This document shows, piece by piece, positions 48,791 through 59,159 of a DNA stretch of 64,000 nt. The stretch is from positions 1 to 64,000 of the forward strand of contig JAKSZP010009610.1 of the NCBI GenBank assembly GCA_022478985.1, written 5' to 3'. This DNA comes from Massospora cicadina. Its lineage: Eukaryota; Entomophthoromycota; Entomophthoromycetes; Entomophthorales; Entomophthoraceae. The notes under the pieces were generated by a model, which had not been told where the DNA came from, made no database searches, and was given only the letters and a program-made list of their open reading frames with translations. A program made the position numbers and the translations under genes. Position 1 is the stretch's first letter. Every line of letters begins with the position of its first letter.

Positions 48791-49499
48791 TTTCAAGTAA
48801 TCAGCGAGCAAACAGTTTTATGTTCATCGTCCTTCAGCCCAAGTTTTTCTAGAAAACCATTATCATGGATATTTAGAACATCTTCTATTAGGAAAATATA
48901 AACGAATGTGGCTACCTGGTGTTGCTTGACTTCTATAGGATTGAAACATGATAGCTAAGAGAATTTGAATTTCTCCATATTCTTAACAAAAATAACCCAG
49001 TCAACGCAGCTGGCTCTATTTTGGAGTGATTAAACGGAATGATGAACCAACCCTATAAACCCTGGGGAAGGATAAGACAATTTCAGTCCACATTATAACC
49101 TGATGACCTGCTGGAATGGTTAGAGTATTAATTGCACGAATAGGAATGCCCTTTAATTCTATATTCTATGTCAGTAACTTCTGGGTCCAGCCACATAGCC
49201 TTTGATACTCAATGGATAAATATCATCTTTGTAAACAAGATTAAAAAAACCCTGCTTTTGGCTGTCGGGCTGCATCCAGACTTTTATAAAAGAGAGGTAG
49301 GTCTTGCCTTAGTATGTCAAAGTTATTCTCTTCAAAGTTGGCTTTGACTCCATATTTTCACAAAAAAGGTCCTTATTAAGAAATTGTAATTCTAATTTTG
49401 GAATACAAAAGCAGGGTTGATTATTGCTAAAAAACTAAAAGCGCAGAAGTAACGCGTTTTATGCTTCTTCTGAAGTGGTATGGGGTCCAGCGGTGCCGT

Positions 49500-49640
49500 T
49501 GATTTCAAGGTGGTCTTTGTCTAAAGAAATCCCTAACTTTTTCACCAATTTAGTAGATAATATAAATCAGAGCCTCACTGTTTACACTAGCTTGGACCTT
49601 GAGTTTATTTAAAGTTATATCAACGTCTGTACACTCAGAA
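49500..49640 (-). pseudogene. Protease remnant of gypsy A
   Basis: On the minus strand near 49610-49550 the sequence reads VQASVNSEALIYIIY, which lines up with VQAIINSGAPINIVD of element D. The catalytic Asp is Asn and the Gly is Glu, so the site is dead. Nearby stops confirm decay. Confidence 0.55.
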
Positions 49641-49649
49641 AATTAAATA

Positions 49650-50151
49650 TCAGAAAGGTTTATTGTGAGGACATCCACTTTGTCTACTTGACCTAAAAGA
49701 GTTTTGGAACTCCTCACACAACTGTGGGCTGAATTCCCTCAACGCCTTGATGGGTACTGCCATTTGGACTCCAGTCAACTTGGGGATCTTGGTAGAAATG
49801 AAATTCTCAGACGATTCTAACTGTTGAGCATAAGGTTTTGACACTACCTCATCCGCTGAATCAGTGACAAGTTTTCATTAAAAGCGTGCAGTTACTACTA
49901 CACTACCATTTTGACCTTAGACTGAGGAAAGCAGCTTAACAGAAGCACTCATACGTCGCATAAGAGTGTTGTGGTTATTTGTTTTCTTTAGGATCGTGTT
50001 AGAGAAGACATAAGTAGAAAATCCCAACTTTACTCTGCCCTGTCTTTTCCCACCTCGTCATCATCCAAAGGATGTGCTGAATTAACTTTAGGTCTCGTGC
50101 AAAGCTTAGAGCAGTGATTGTCATAATGGCCAATTTTTTTGCAGTGATTAC
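49650..50151 (-). pseudogene. gag C-terminus of gypsy A with zinc knuckle
   Basis: Minus strand 50149-50108 reads NHCKKIGHYDNHC, giving Cys-x4-His-x4-Cys of a CCHC knuckle. The codon for the first Cys falls exactly at the 50151/50152 junction with the inserted LTR of gypsy B. Taking the base that follows the presumed 5-bp duplication on the other side (54689) restores a Cys codon at that place. Downstream is an acidic stretch HPLDDDEVGKD. A second frame at 49844-49650 contains IPKLTGVQMAVPIKALREF, similar to the pre-protease block of element D (near 61480). Confidence 0.6.
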
Positions 50152-52575
50152 TGTTAGATTCTGTGGATGAATTGAAAATAAACCCTTTGTCAACCAACAT
50201 GTCAGGCCAATTATTTTCCTAATGCTCGAGCAAATACTCTAATTAAAGCCTATTGCAATAACATGGCTCAGGCTGATTATTGCAACATGGATTCAGTTAT
50301 ATTATGATAAGCTCAGTTTGAATACACTTGCACATTTAGGCCAATCTTCTCTGCAACTACTTGGCTTGGGCTGATTAACTCACTGTCAAACTAATCCAAT
50401 TATTCTATTGTAAGCTTGGGCCAAATACACTTACACAGTTGGGCCAATTATCTTTGCACTTAAACATGGCAACTAGTCCTAGACATGGCCAATACCAATT
50501 TTTAAACATGAGCAATAATTTGGGATCAACCTGAAGAAAACGTCTACAAATCTCATGAACATATGGAAAAAAATGTGATCCTTTTTCCACCCTAGGGCAA
50601 ATTTCATATGTCAGTATGCATAATTGGTACAATAACACTTGCACATGGACCACCCAAATGGGAGTACCTAGCGCTATTGAGAGGGCAAGTTGACATCCTG
50701 ATTATGGAGTCATTTTCATCAGCTGTATGATGAAAACATATTTTGAGCTGTGTCAGATTCTGGTGGTTGACTCAAAAATAAACCATTGACAAGCATCAGG
50801 TCAGGCCGATTATCCTTTCAATGCTTGAGCTAATGCCTATTGCAATCATACAATTCAGGCCAATTATCTCAATGACAAATCAATTGAGTATTTTATCAGG
50901 CGCTTGGCCCAAATATGCTTGCATAAAATGGCCAATTTTCGATGAATTAAATCTCAGCAATTGGTCCTGATTTAAACACAATTAATTTAATTGTATATAA
51001 AATAATTTGGGGATGACCCGAAGTTAATGTCTGAAAATCCCGTGGACTTCAGATGAATGAAAAACTTAATCAATTTTCTGCCTGAGGGTGAAATTTGTAT
51101 GTCAATCTATGTAATCAGCACAATAGCACTTGCGTGGACTTCCCATATGGGTTACCTAGTGCTATAAAGGAAGAGCCTGCTGACATCCTGGTAGGGGAGC
51201 ATCATTTACTTCAATTGATGCAAAATATTACAGGAGGTGTGTTTCATCAACAGTATGATGAAACTGAAATCCAGAAGCTTTTAGGACAATTATGCATGCT
51301 TTTATTGCAATTTTTGTACCTAAAATCCTCCTGATTTTGAAAGTATTTTGCTACTAATGAACCTAAGAAAAGGTTTCAGTCATAGGCCAAACTGAGTGGC
51401 AAAGTAGCTGTTAAAATTTAGTGCTGGAAAGTGGCCAGGAGATGCCCTAGAGGTATAAATACTGGCGCCTAGACTAAGGAATTTATCTAATAAATAGCTT
51501 ATTTTAAAGTTATATTTATTTCATCACTTTCCTGATTTTCTCATTAAATCCTTTCTTTGGAGAAAGTGTCGACAAACTGGAAGTATCAATTTCCCAGTTT
51601 ATAGTGAAGAATGCCTCAGAAGAGGTTCTCAAACCTGAAGTGGAAATTATGCCCAAAATCAGCCAAAAAAGTCGAGGTGAATTTAATAGGCCTAGTGAGT
51701 TGTTAAATGGTACAAATCCAAAAACTAAAGGCGCTATAGAGGATCAACCATCAGAACTTTGGCCTGAATAGATGTTCAGGATAACCATTTCCAAGTGAAC
51801 GATCCTCAGTTTTTGACAAGCTGGGCCTAAAATAATTTCCCACCTATGGCAAATTTTGTATGTTGATAGTGTAATTAGCATGATATCACTTGCACATTTT
51901 TCACCCAAATGGGAGTACCTAGTACTATCAAGAGGCCTGCTGAAATCTCAATTAAGGGTATGTCATTTATTTAAAACAATTCCAAAATCTCCCAGAATTC
52001 ATATTTCAGCAGTATGACGAAATTTGTTTTGAGATGATCCTAGGACAATTTTGCATGCTTTTATTGCAATTTTCATCCCTGAAATCCTCCCAAATATGAG
52101 AGTATCTTTCGCCACCAATAAACCTAGCAGTATCAGTTTAATGGCTGAACTGAGGTGGAAGATAATCTGTTGAGATTGCATGCTCAAATGTGGCTAGGAG
52201 ATTCCATAGAGGTATAAATACCAGCGCTGGCCTAATAAATAATGTTAAATAAATATCATTTAATAAAAAAAGATATATTTTTTTAATCTCCTTTATGGTT
52301 TTAGATCTTAAGTCTCTTTTGGGGAGTGTCAGCAAGCTTGGATCTCAGGATCTACAGCTTGTAACTTTGCCTGCCTCAGTTAAAGTTCCCAATTTAAGAG
52401 GGATATTAAGCCCAAAATTGGCCAGAAGAGTCAAAATTATTTAATTATGCCTAGTGAGTTTCTAACCAGTCAAAATACCAAAGCCACTGGCAAAATTGAT
52501 GGTCAATCAGCCAAACTTCAGCCTATTAAGAATATGAAATTAATTAATTAAGTGAGCGATCCTCAGAATTTAACA
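50152..52575 (+). repeat. 5' LTR of gypsy B (interrupted)
   Basis: It starts TGTTAGATTCTG and ends TTTAACA. Without the solo LTR at 50751-51818 and one 5-bp duplication it is about 1.35 kb, close to the 3' LTR. TATA-like GGTATAAATACC lies near 52211. The U3 part is a duplicated version of that in element D. Confidence 0.82.
50751..51818 (+). repeat. Solo LTR (family D) nested in the 5' LTR of B
   Basis: TGTCAGATTC to TTTGACA, 1068 bp, flanked by perfect 5-bp duplications AGCTG at 50746-50750 and 51819-51823. The uninterrupted sequence is seen at about 53920 in the 3' LTR of B, where GAGC is followed directly by the same downstream text. It is closely related to the D LTR at 57843-58950 and has a TATA-like GGTATAAATACT near 51453. 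No interior remains, so recombination between two LTRs removed it. Confidence 0.9.
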
Positions 52576-52577
52576 AC

Positions 52578-52592
52578 TGGTGCTCACTCAAA
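52578..52592 (+). promoter_or_regulatory. Primer binding site of gypsy B
   Basis: TGGTGCTCACTCAAA starts 2 nt after the LTR end (spacer AC), the same as in D. Confidence 0.75.
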
Positions 52593-53422
52593 ATTAATGA
52601 CACTCTCCAAAATGGACCAACATAACCAGTTTCTGGCAGATTTGGCTAGACGAAGTTGTGACAATGAGATGTAATCTAGCTCTGATATGGGTACCTCCTA
52701 TTCCCAGAACTTTATCACAGTGGGGGAGCTCATATGGATACTACAAGCCTGATTGACCTTAAATCTGAAAGCACAGAATGACTCACCATATATGCCACTT
52801 TATGCTGAAGAAATTACTTGAACTTAAATTCAAAGCACAATGATTTTAAAAATTATGTTTGGACTGAGCTGGACAATGTGATAAAAAACATTGAAGACCT
52901 AATCAGCCTTAACAATATTGTCATATTGGCTAATTTGCATAAATTGACCAACATGGAGAAGACAACACATGTTAACAGAGATTTTAGGGCTGATTGTATA
53001 TACAACTGTGTTTACTTGAATTTTATAAAAAATCTAAAAGCTTGGCCAAACAAAAAACATATAAATTAGCATTGCAATTCAAAAATAAATTTATAGTAAA
53101 AAGAATAAAAAAATATAAATTAATAATAAAAAAGAGTATATAAACTAAAAGAATAAAAATATATATATCACACCTAATTATTACTTTAGTTCACACTTGA
53201 GGATGGGGAAAGGATCCAACCCCAGACTCATTAACAGTTCAGGCTAAAATTAACAATAAAAGGATTAAACTCCAAATTCTTTGGCAGTTCAGGCCAAAAT
53301 TAACAATAAGATAATCCTACTCCAGATTATTCTGCAGTTCAGGCCAAAATTAACAAATGATGAAGATCAATGAAGGCTAATCGGAAATCTTAGGGCTTAT
53401 GTTCAAGTCAAGTGTGGGAGAA
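52593..53422 (+). pseudogene. Deleted gag-pol interior of gypsy B
   Basis: 52600-52740 matches the leader and gag start of D (shared GACAATGAGA, GGGTACCTCCTA, TTATCACAGTGGG). The frame 52818-53069 begins with gag-like text and passes into LNNIVILANLHKLTNMEKT, which matches the pre-RT block LLNINNVVPMADLSNLTNSEK of D at about 62425-62490. About 2.6 kb of coding sequence relative to D is therefore missing. The rest, to 53422, is AT-rich and holds a tandem repeat before the 3' LTR. Confidence 0.7.
53205..53356. repeat. Tandem repeat, exact 50-bp period, three copies
   Basis: CAGTTCAGG starts at 53235, 53285 and 53335, each followed by CYAAAATTAACAA. It lies between the interior and the 3' LTR of gypsy B. 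Confidence 0.85.
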
Positions 53423-54683
53423 TGATAGATTATGTTGGTTGACTCAAAAATAAACCCTTTGACAATTAACAGATCATGCCAATTATCCTCCTAATTCTCG
53501 ATCTAATACTCTAATTAAAGCCTATTGCAATACATGGCTCAGGCCAATTATTGCAACGTGGATTTTTTATATTATCAAAAGCTTGGGCTGAGTACACTCA
53601 CACAGTTGGTCCAATTATTGATGCATTAAAACTTGGCAACTAGTACTAACTAATTGGGACCAATATCAGATATTCAACATGAGAAATTGTTTTGGATTGA
53701 CCTGAAGAAAACGTCTACTAAACCCATGAAAAAAATAGAAAAAAATGTATTATCTTTCTGCCCTAGGGCAAATTTTGTATGTTGATACATGTAATTGGCA
53801 CAATAGCACTTGCATATGGACCACTCAAATGGGAGTACCTAGTGCTATCAAGAGGGCAAGTTGTTATCACAATTAGGGAGTCATTTCCATCAGCTGTATG
53901 ACAAAAACATATTTTGAGCAGGTCCTAAAATAATTTCCCACCTATGGCAGTTGTTGTACGTTGATATATGTAATTGGCATGATAGAACTTGCACATGGAC
54001 CACCCAAATAGAGTACCTAGTACTTTTGAGAGGCCTGCCAACGTCCTAATTAAGCCTGCGACTTATTCAAATCGATGCCAAATTCCCAGAATTCATATTT
54101 CATCAGCAGTATGACGAAACTCATTTGAGATGATCCTAATATGATTATGCATGCTCATTGTTGCGATTTTCATCCCTAAAATCCTCCCAAATATGAGAAT
54201 ATTTTGTCAATAATTAACCTAGCTTTAGGTTTCAGTCATATCAGTTCAAGGGCCAAACCAAGGTGGAAAATAATCTGTTGAGATTGAATGCTTATGTTAC
54301 CAGGAGATTCCCTAGAGATATAAATACTAGCTCCAGGAATAATGAACAATCATTAAAATAAATATCAGATAATAAAAGATATGTTTACTTAATCTTCTTT
54401 CAGGCTTTAGATCTTAAGTCTCTTTGAGAGTGTCAGCAAGCTGGAAGTATCAAATCTCCATCCCATATCTAACCCTTCATCAGAAGGTGTTCCCAATTAA
54501 AGAGGGAACATTAAGCCCAAAATTGGCTGGAAGAGTCAAAACTATTTGAATATGCCTAGTGAGTTTTAAAACGGTCAATATACTTTAAACCATCGGCAAA
54601 ATCTAGGATTAATTGGCCAAACTTCATCCCAAATAAGCTTACCAGAATTAATTAATCAAATGAGCAATCCACAGAATTTAACA
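53423..54683 (+). repeat. 3' LTR of gypsy B with duplicated U3 block
   Basis: It starts TGATAGATTATG (first bases altered from TGTTAGATTCTG) and ends TTTAACA. A block of about 180 bp occurs twice in tandem (roughly 53755-53932 and 53933-54130), each with a GGCA..TTTTGTA or GTTGTA start, CACTTGCA/AACTTGCA, and GAGTACCTAGT. TATA-like ATATAAATAC is near 54315. Confidence 0.82.
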
Positions 54684-54700
54684 ATTTTAAATAATCTGAT

Positions 54701-55270
54701 TGTTGTAAAATTTGCGGATTTGTTGAGAATTTCCATAAGGTTTTTGCACAGGGTCATTCCCACTGAGCAATAGAACAGATGATATGAAGATCGTCAGTCC
54801 TTAAAACACACCTTTTATAGGAATAAATATAACAAAATGGAGCTATGGCCCTAATAACACTTATTTATTTTCATTATAGAATCTTAAGCGAATCCTTGCT
54901 GTTACATTCCCTTTAAACTACTAACAAACCCCCTTTTACCAATCATCTCATCTCGCCTATATCTCAGCGACTTTGGATGCTGCCATCTCCTTGGCTTAGT
55001 AATTTAGTTCGCCAGATCTCATTGGTTCTGGCAATGCTTCATCTATTAAATTCACAATCACCTAATTCAAGGCGATTTAACACTATTCATCATACATAAA
55101 TATCTCCTGATCGCTCAATATAAAAGTGATCAAATAACCATTCACTCTGATTAAATATCTCCTCATCAAGGCGCTCTAAAATCATAACTCATAGTCAGGC
55201 TCAGCAGATTCTACCCATTCTACCATACTGACTTCAAGGTTTATCATCCAGTAAAATCAGAATCGCAACA
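54701..55270 (-). repeat. 3' LTR of gypsy C
   Basis: The minus strand reads TGTTGCGATTC at the start (55270) and TTTTACAACA at the end (54701): matching TGTTG/CAACA ends, 570 bp. The second LTR of this element is not in the window. Confidence 0.72.
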
Positions 55271-55272
55271 CT

Positions 55273-55282
55273 ACCCCCCTTG
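55273..55282 (-). promoter_or_regulatory. Polypurine tract of gypsy C
   Basis: AAGGGGGGTA on the minus strand lies directly before the LTR start. Confidence 0.65.
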
Positions 55283-55399
55283 ACTGGATGATAATGCTTC
55301 TAATGATTATATGGCTGAAGGAACTTTGCGTGCACTCAGTTGATAATCTGACTGCTTGCAGGGTCCAGTATAGTATATGCATCCCTACCTGTCTTCTCA

Positions 55400-56330
55400 A
55401 TAACTTCAAATGACATAATCCAGATATTGGCCAGCTTGTGCTTCCAGACAAAACCATGTTGATCATGGATCAGAACCGTGTCCCCATCTTTGAATGGGCT
55501 ATCCCACTATGCCATAACTGATCAACTGCCTTATTCTTTATCTTCTTGGGTAAGCTGAATGAGTATGCTTAAGTTTGCAATTTAATTAGTGTATCAGTAA
55601 CCATCATCAGATAAAGTTGTGGGTTCATTCTGCTGGTATCTTCCACACAGGCATAGAGAAGCGCCTGAAGAGCAGGGTGACATCCATACAGCAATTGAAA
55701 TGGACTCTTCCTTGTAGCGGAATGGTAGCTGATGTTATATGTGACGATGGTGATGGAAAGGAGGGAACTCCAGTCTAAAGTCAATTTGTTACCAGTTTAC
55801 AGAGTATATTCATTAAAGTTCCATTCACTCTCTTAACTATCACATTAAACTCAGGGTGAAATGTTTTCATCAGAACCCCAGTGATGGCCGTAAGCTCATT
55901 TAGCTTTGGAAGGATGTGGGAAGTGAAGTTAGTTCTGTTATCATTAAGGATGAACTGAGGATATCAATGTCGCTGGACAATACATTCCATAATGAACTTA
56001 GCCACAGTGACCGCCCCCAATCCCATATTGCCTGCGCTTCAACCCACCTGGTCAAGTGGTTGATCGCCACCATAGTGTACTTGGACTTGTTAGCTCCAGT
56101 TGGCAGAGGGCCAACGATATCAATAGAAACTGTGTGCCAGACAAAGTGTGGTTTCGCTAACTGGTACACAGTCTTCTGATGGAATGGCTTTTCCACTTGG
56201 CACTGGTGGCAACAGATTATTGTTTTAATCATTTCAAAGTTCATGCTTTTCCAATAATAATGGGGGCGTAACAATTCCAATGTCTTGCAATGCAACCAAG
56301 TCTGACAGCCCTATACGCAATCATGATAAT
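55400..56330 (-). pseudogene. Integrase of gypsy C
   Basis: The minus frame 56295-55900 reads HYYWKSMNFEMIKTIICCHQCQVEKP (the Cys pair of the zinc domain, given in part), then VWHTVSIDIVGPLP with the first catalytic Asp, then YTMVAINHLTRWVEAQAI. The frame 55784-55569 continues with VTYNISYHSATRKSPFQLLYGCHP, the conserved C-terminal core segment. A further piece at 55500-55270 has the VWKHKLAN-type SH3-like tail in part. The second core Asp region reads INHLT rather than VDHLT. No chromodomain seen, unlike E. Confidence 0.8.
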
Positions 56331-56381
56331 ATTAGGCCATGTTGAGGGCTGTGAGAAGTTCATGTTTGAATCGCCATTCCG

Positions 56382-56830
56382 CTAGTACAACTCACCATTC
56401 CACTGAAAGGTATTGGATCTCATTTCGTTCAACGCCTTTCTGACTTGTGGAGGCTCATCGTTGTACTTTCCTCTGAGCATTTTATTAGACATCATATCAC
56501 CCAAATCCGCTGTAACTGCAATTGTGGGCAATCTCAGTAAACAATCTACATTCTGGTGTTTAGCTCCAGGTTGGTAGAGGATCTTAAAGTTGTAAGCCTG
56601 TAGTTTGAGGGCCCATCGAGCTAGGCGCCCTTCCAACTCCTTGAGGTTTTGCAACCATCGTAACTGAACATGATCAATTACAACTTTAAACTTCACTCCA
56701 TGCGGATATACCCTAAATTGCTTATAAGCATAAATCACCGCTAAGCACTCCCACTCAGTCACAGTGTAATTACTTTGTGGCAGTTTAGGCTTAAACTGCA
56801 ATATGCCACTGAGTGTTCCTCTCCTTCATC
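56382..56830 (-). pseudogene. RNase H of gypsy C
   Basis: The minus frame 56801-56382 reads YTVTEWECLAVIYAYKQFRVY, then FKVVIDHVQLRWLQNL, then GRLARWALKLQAYNFKILYQPGAKHQNVDCL. This is the C-terminal half of gypsy RNase H including the GxxHxxxD end. The Glu of TEKE is present as TEWE. The N-terminal strand with the first catalytic Asp is altered. A 3' extension to 56382 links to the integrase. Confidence 0.82.
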
Positions 56831-56929
56831 ATCTTTCTTAGATAGGACTGCCCCTATGTTGGAAAGGGATGCATCCGTTCTAATGATGAACTCTCTATCA
56901 AAAGTTTGGGTAGCGCAGTACAGGCGTAC

Positions 56930-57842
56930 TAATTAGTGCATTTGAAGTGTATCAAAGGAGCATTGGCGGCGCTCCATCCATTCAAATGTAGCATCCTTAT
57001 TTAGTAGCTCAAACAGTGGACTGCCAATACAACTAAAGTTAGTTATGAAGCGGCGGTAGTAGCCAACCATCCCTAAAAAGACTTGTAAATCCCGCTTACT
57101 AGTTGGCGTAGTCATTTTTTGGATAGCCTCCACCTTGCCAGGTTGGGGCTTCAGCCCAGTCACGTCTACTAAAAACCCTAGGTACTCCAACTGGTCTTTT
57201 AAAGAAATGACATTGTCAAGTCTTAATCTTGATGTTTTTTCCTTAACCATCTGGCGGAATACCTCCTCCAGATGGGTAAGGTGCTCAGAAAATGTGTGCA
57301 AAAATCATTAATATCATCAAGGTACACAAGGACACACAACAGCTTCAAGTTGCTGAGAATGATGTCCATGGTTCGTTGAAATGTAGCTGGGGCATTACAC
57401 AGTTCTTGTGGCATATGAGTTGGCTGAAAGAGCCCTTTAGAGGTGATAATGACACATTTCTCCTGTTCCGCCATAGGTAACTCAATTTTCCAGTAACCTG
57501 ATATCAAATTTATCTCCTAGAAGTAATGAGCTCCACCCAACCGATCCAGTGCATCATCAATACAAGGCAAGGGCTATGAGTCCTTTTTGGTAATACTGTT
57601 GAGCTTCTGTTAGTCTATCACTGCCCAGTTGGTACCATCCTTCTTTATTACACTTAATACAGATGGAATTCATGGACTCTTCAAAGGTTAGAGCATCCCT
57701 TGATCCAGTAGCTTTTTGATCTCCTCTGTCACTACTTTCTCTGCTGCCTTTGATCGATAGATTAGTTGTGACCTGATGGGAGGATGATACCCAGTGTCCA
57801 ACTGATGTACCACCCCCTGCGCTAATCCTAAATTATGGTCAT
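56930..57842 (-). pseudogene. Reverse transcriptase of gypsy C
   Basis: Two overlapping minus frames (57507-57223 and 57301-56933) show ISGYWKIELPM, KGLFQPTHMPQELCNAPATF, the active site VYLDDIN (YLDD at 57324-57313), then FSEHLTHLEEVF, LEYLGFLVDVTGL and VQVFLGMVGYYRRFITNFS-type text. Sequence at 57840-57520 covers the finger region with stops. RT order is canonical for Ty3/gypsy. The frame changes just after YLDD. Element D begins exactly at the upstream edge. Confidence 0.85.
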
Positions 57843-58950
57843 TGTCAGATTCTGGTGGTTGACTCAGAGATAAACCTCTGACAATCCATCAAATTGGGCT
57901 GATTATCCACCCAGTGCTCGAGATAATACCTTAATTCTCACCTCAAAGCCTATTGCAACTTCACGGCTCAGGCTGAATACCTCAACATCAATTTGATCAA
58001 GTATTTTATCATAAAAGCTTGGACCAAATATGCTTGCACATTATGGCTGCTTATCACTGCAGAAAATTTTGGCAATTGGTCCTAATTATAAGGAACACAA
58101 TCAAATAACTAGTATACAATATAATTTGGGACTGACCCAAAGTTAACGTCTAAAAGTCTTATGGACTATCAGAAGAAAGATAACGTAATCAAATTACTGC
58201 CCTAGGGCGAAATTTGTATGTCACTCTGCAAAATTGGCATGATAGAACTTGCACATGGACTGCCCAAAAGGGAGTACCTAGTTCTATCGAGAGAGAGGCC
58301 TGTCAACGTCCTGATTAGGGTACATCATCTGCTTAATCAATGCAAGAATTTCACAGAAGGTGTATTTTATCAGCAGTATGATGAAACATAAATCAAGAAG
58401 ATCCCAGGACAATTTTACATGTTTTATCAAAATTTTGTCCCTGAAATCCTCCCGATCTTGAGAGTATTTTTCCACAATAAACCTAAGATCAGATCTCAGT
58501 TAAATCAGTTCAAGGGCTGAACTGAGGTGGTAAAATATCTGTTGAAATTGCATGCATGAATGTGGCCAGGAGATGCCCTAGAGGTATAAATACCAGCGCC
58601 TGGCCTAATGACTTATTATCAAATAAATACCTTCTAATAAAAGATAATTTATTTCATCTCTTTCCCAGTTTTCTCATCTGAATCCTTTCATTGGAGAAGT
58701 GTCAAGAAGCTGGAAGTACCGAATCTCTAGCTTGTATCTATCCCTTCCTCAGAAGTTGTTCCCAATTATGAAAGAGATATTGAGCCCAGAATTTCCAGAA
58801 GAGTTGGGGAAATTTCAATAAGCCTAGTGAGTTTCCAAATGGTCAGAGTACCGTAAGCCACTTGTAAAATTGAAGATTTATTGGCTTAACATCTTCCCAA
58901 TTTAGTGTGCAGGATTTTAAAAATCAAGTGAGTTATCCTCGGATTTCACA
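57843..58950 (+). repeat. 5' LTR of gypsy D
   Basis: TGTCAGATTC to TTTCACA, 1108 bp, with TATAAATA at 58585-58592. Closely related to the solo LTR at 50751-51818; unlike the B LTRs it has only one copy of the U3 block. Confidence 0.85.
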
Positions 58951-58952
58951 AT

Positions 58953-58967
58953 TGGTGCTCACTCAAA
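58953..58967 (+). promoter_or_regulatory. Primer binding site of gypsy D
   Basis: TGGTGCTCACTCAAA follows the LTR after a 2-nt spacer (AT). Confidence 0.78.
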
Positions 58968-59159
58968 ACCAGTGAAACTTTCTGATATGGATTCCCATGA
59001 CTAATTTCTGGAATATTTGGCCAGTTGAGAAAGTGACAATGAGACGGAAACTAGCGACAAGGAAATCTCAGATTATTTTAATACCAGCTGCCAAAGTTCT
59101 GAAGCGGGTACCTCCTACTACCTGGATCTTATCACAGTGGGGAGCTCATGCAGATTAAC

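Larger units (their letters stand above)
39958..50151 (-). mobile_element. Gypsy element A, split by LINE A copy 3
   Basis: Minus-strand Ty3/gypsy element whose pieces read in order from the right: gag zinc knuckle (50151), protease (about 49610), RT (48780-48104), then LINE A copy 3 (42885-48092), then the RT end and RNase H (42873-42185), an extra 0.75-kb stretch, and integrase (41425-39970). Aligning with element C shows the RT text is continuous if the LINE is skipped. The right end is cut by gypsy B at 50152. Its LTRs are not identified. Confidence 0.8.
50152..54683 (+). mobile_element. Gypsy element B, internally deleted, inserted in gypsy A
   Basis: A plus-strand element with 5' LTR (50152-52575, itself interrupted by a solo LTR), an interior of only about 0.85 kb, and 3' LTR (53423-54683). 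The interior starts with the primer site TGGTGCTCACTC at 52578 and matches element D's leader, then jumps from gag to a pre-RT segment, showing a large internal deletion. Flanks ATTAC (50147-50151) and ATTTT (54684-54688) agree at three of five positions, so the target duplication is doubtful. Confidence 0.8.
54701..57842 (-). mobile_element. Gypsy element C, 3' portion (minus strand)
   Basis: From right to left: RT (57842-56930), RNase H (56830-56382), integrase (56330-55569), polypurine tract (55282-55273), 3' LTR (55270-54701). It lies 17 bp from the end of gypsy B and is cut at 57843 by gypsy D. Its other half and 5' LTR should lie beyond D, outside the window. Confidence 0.82.

Noticed and set aside
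53205..53356. CRISPR-like array
   Set aside because: Period 50 with near-identical whole units and no distinct spacers; eukaryotic retroelement context.
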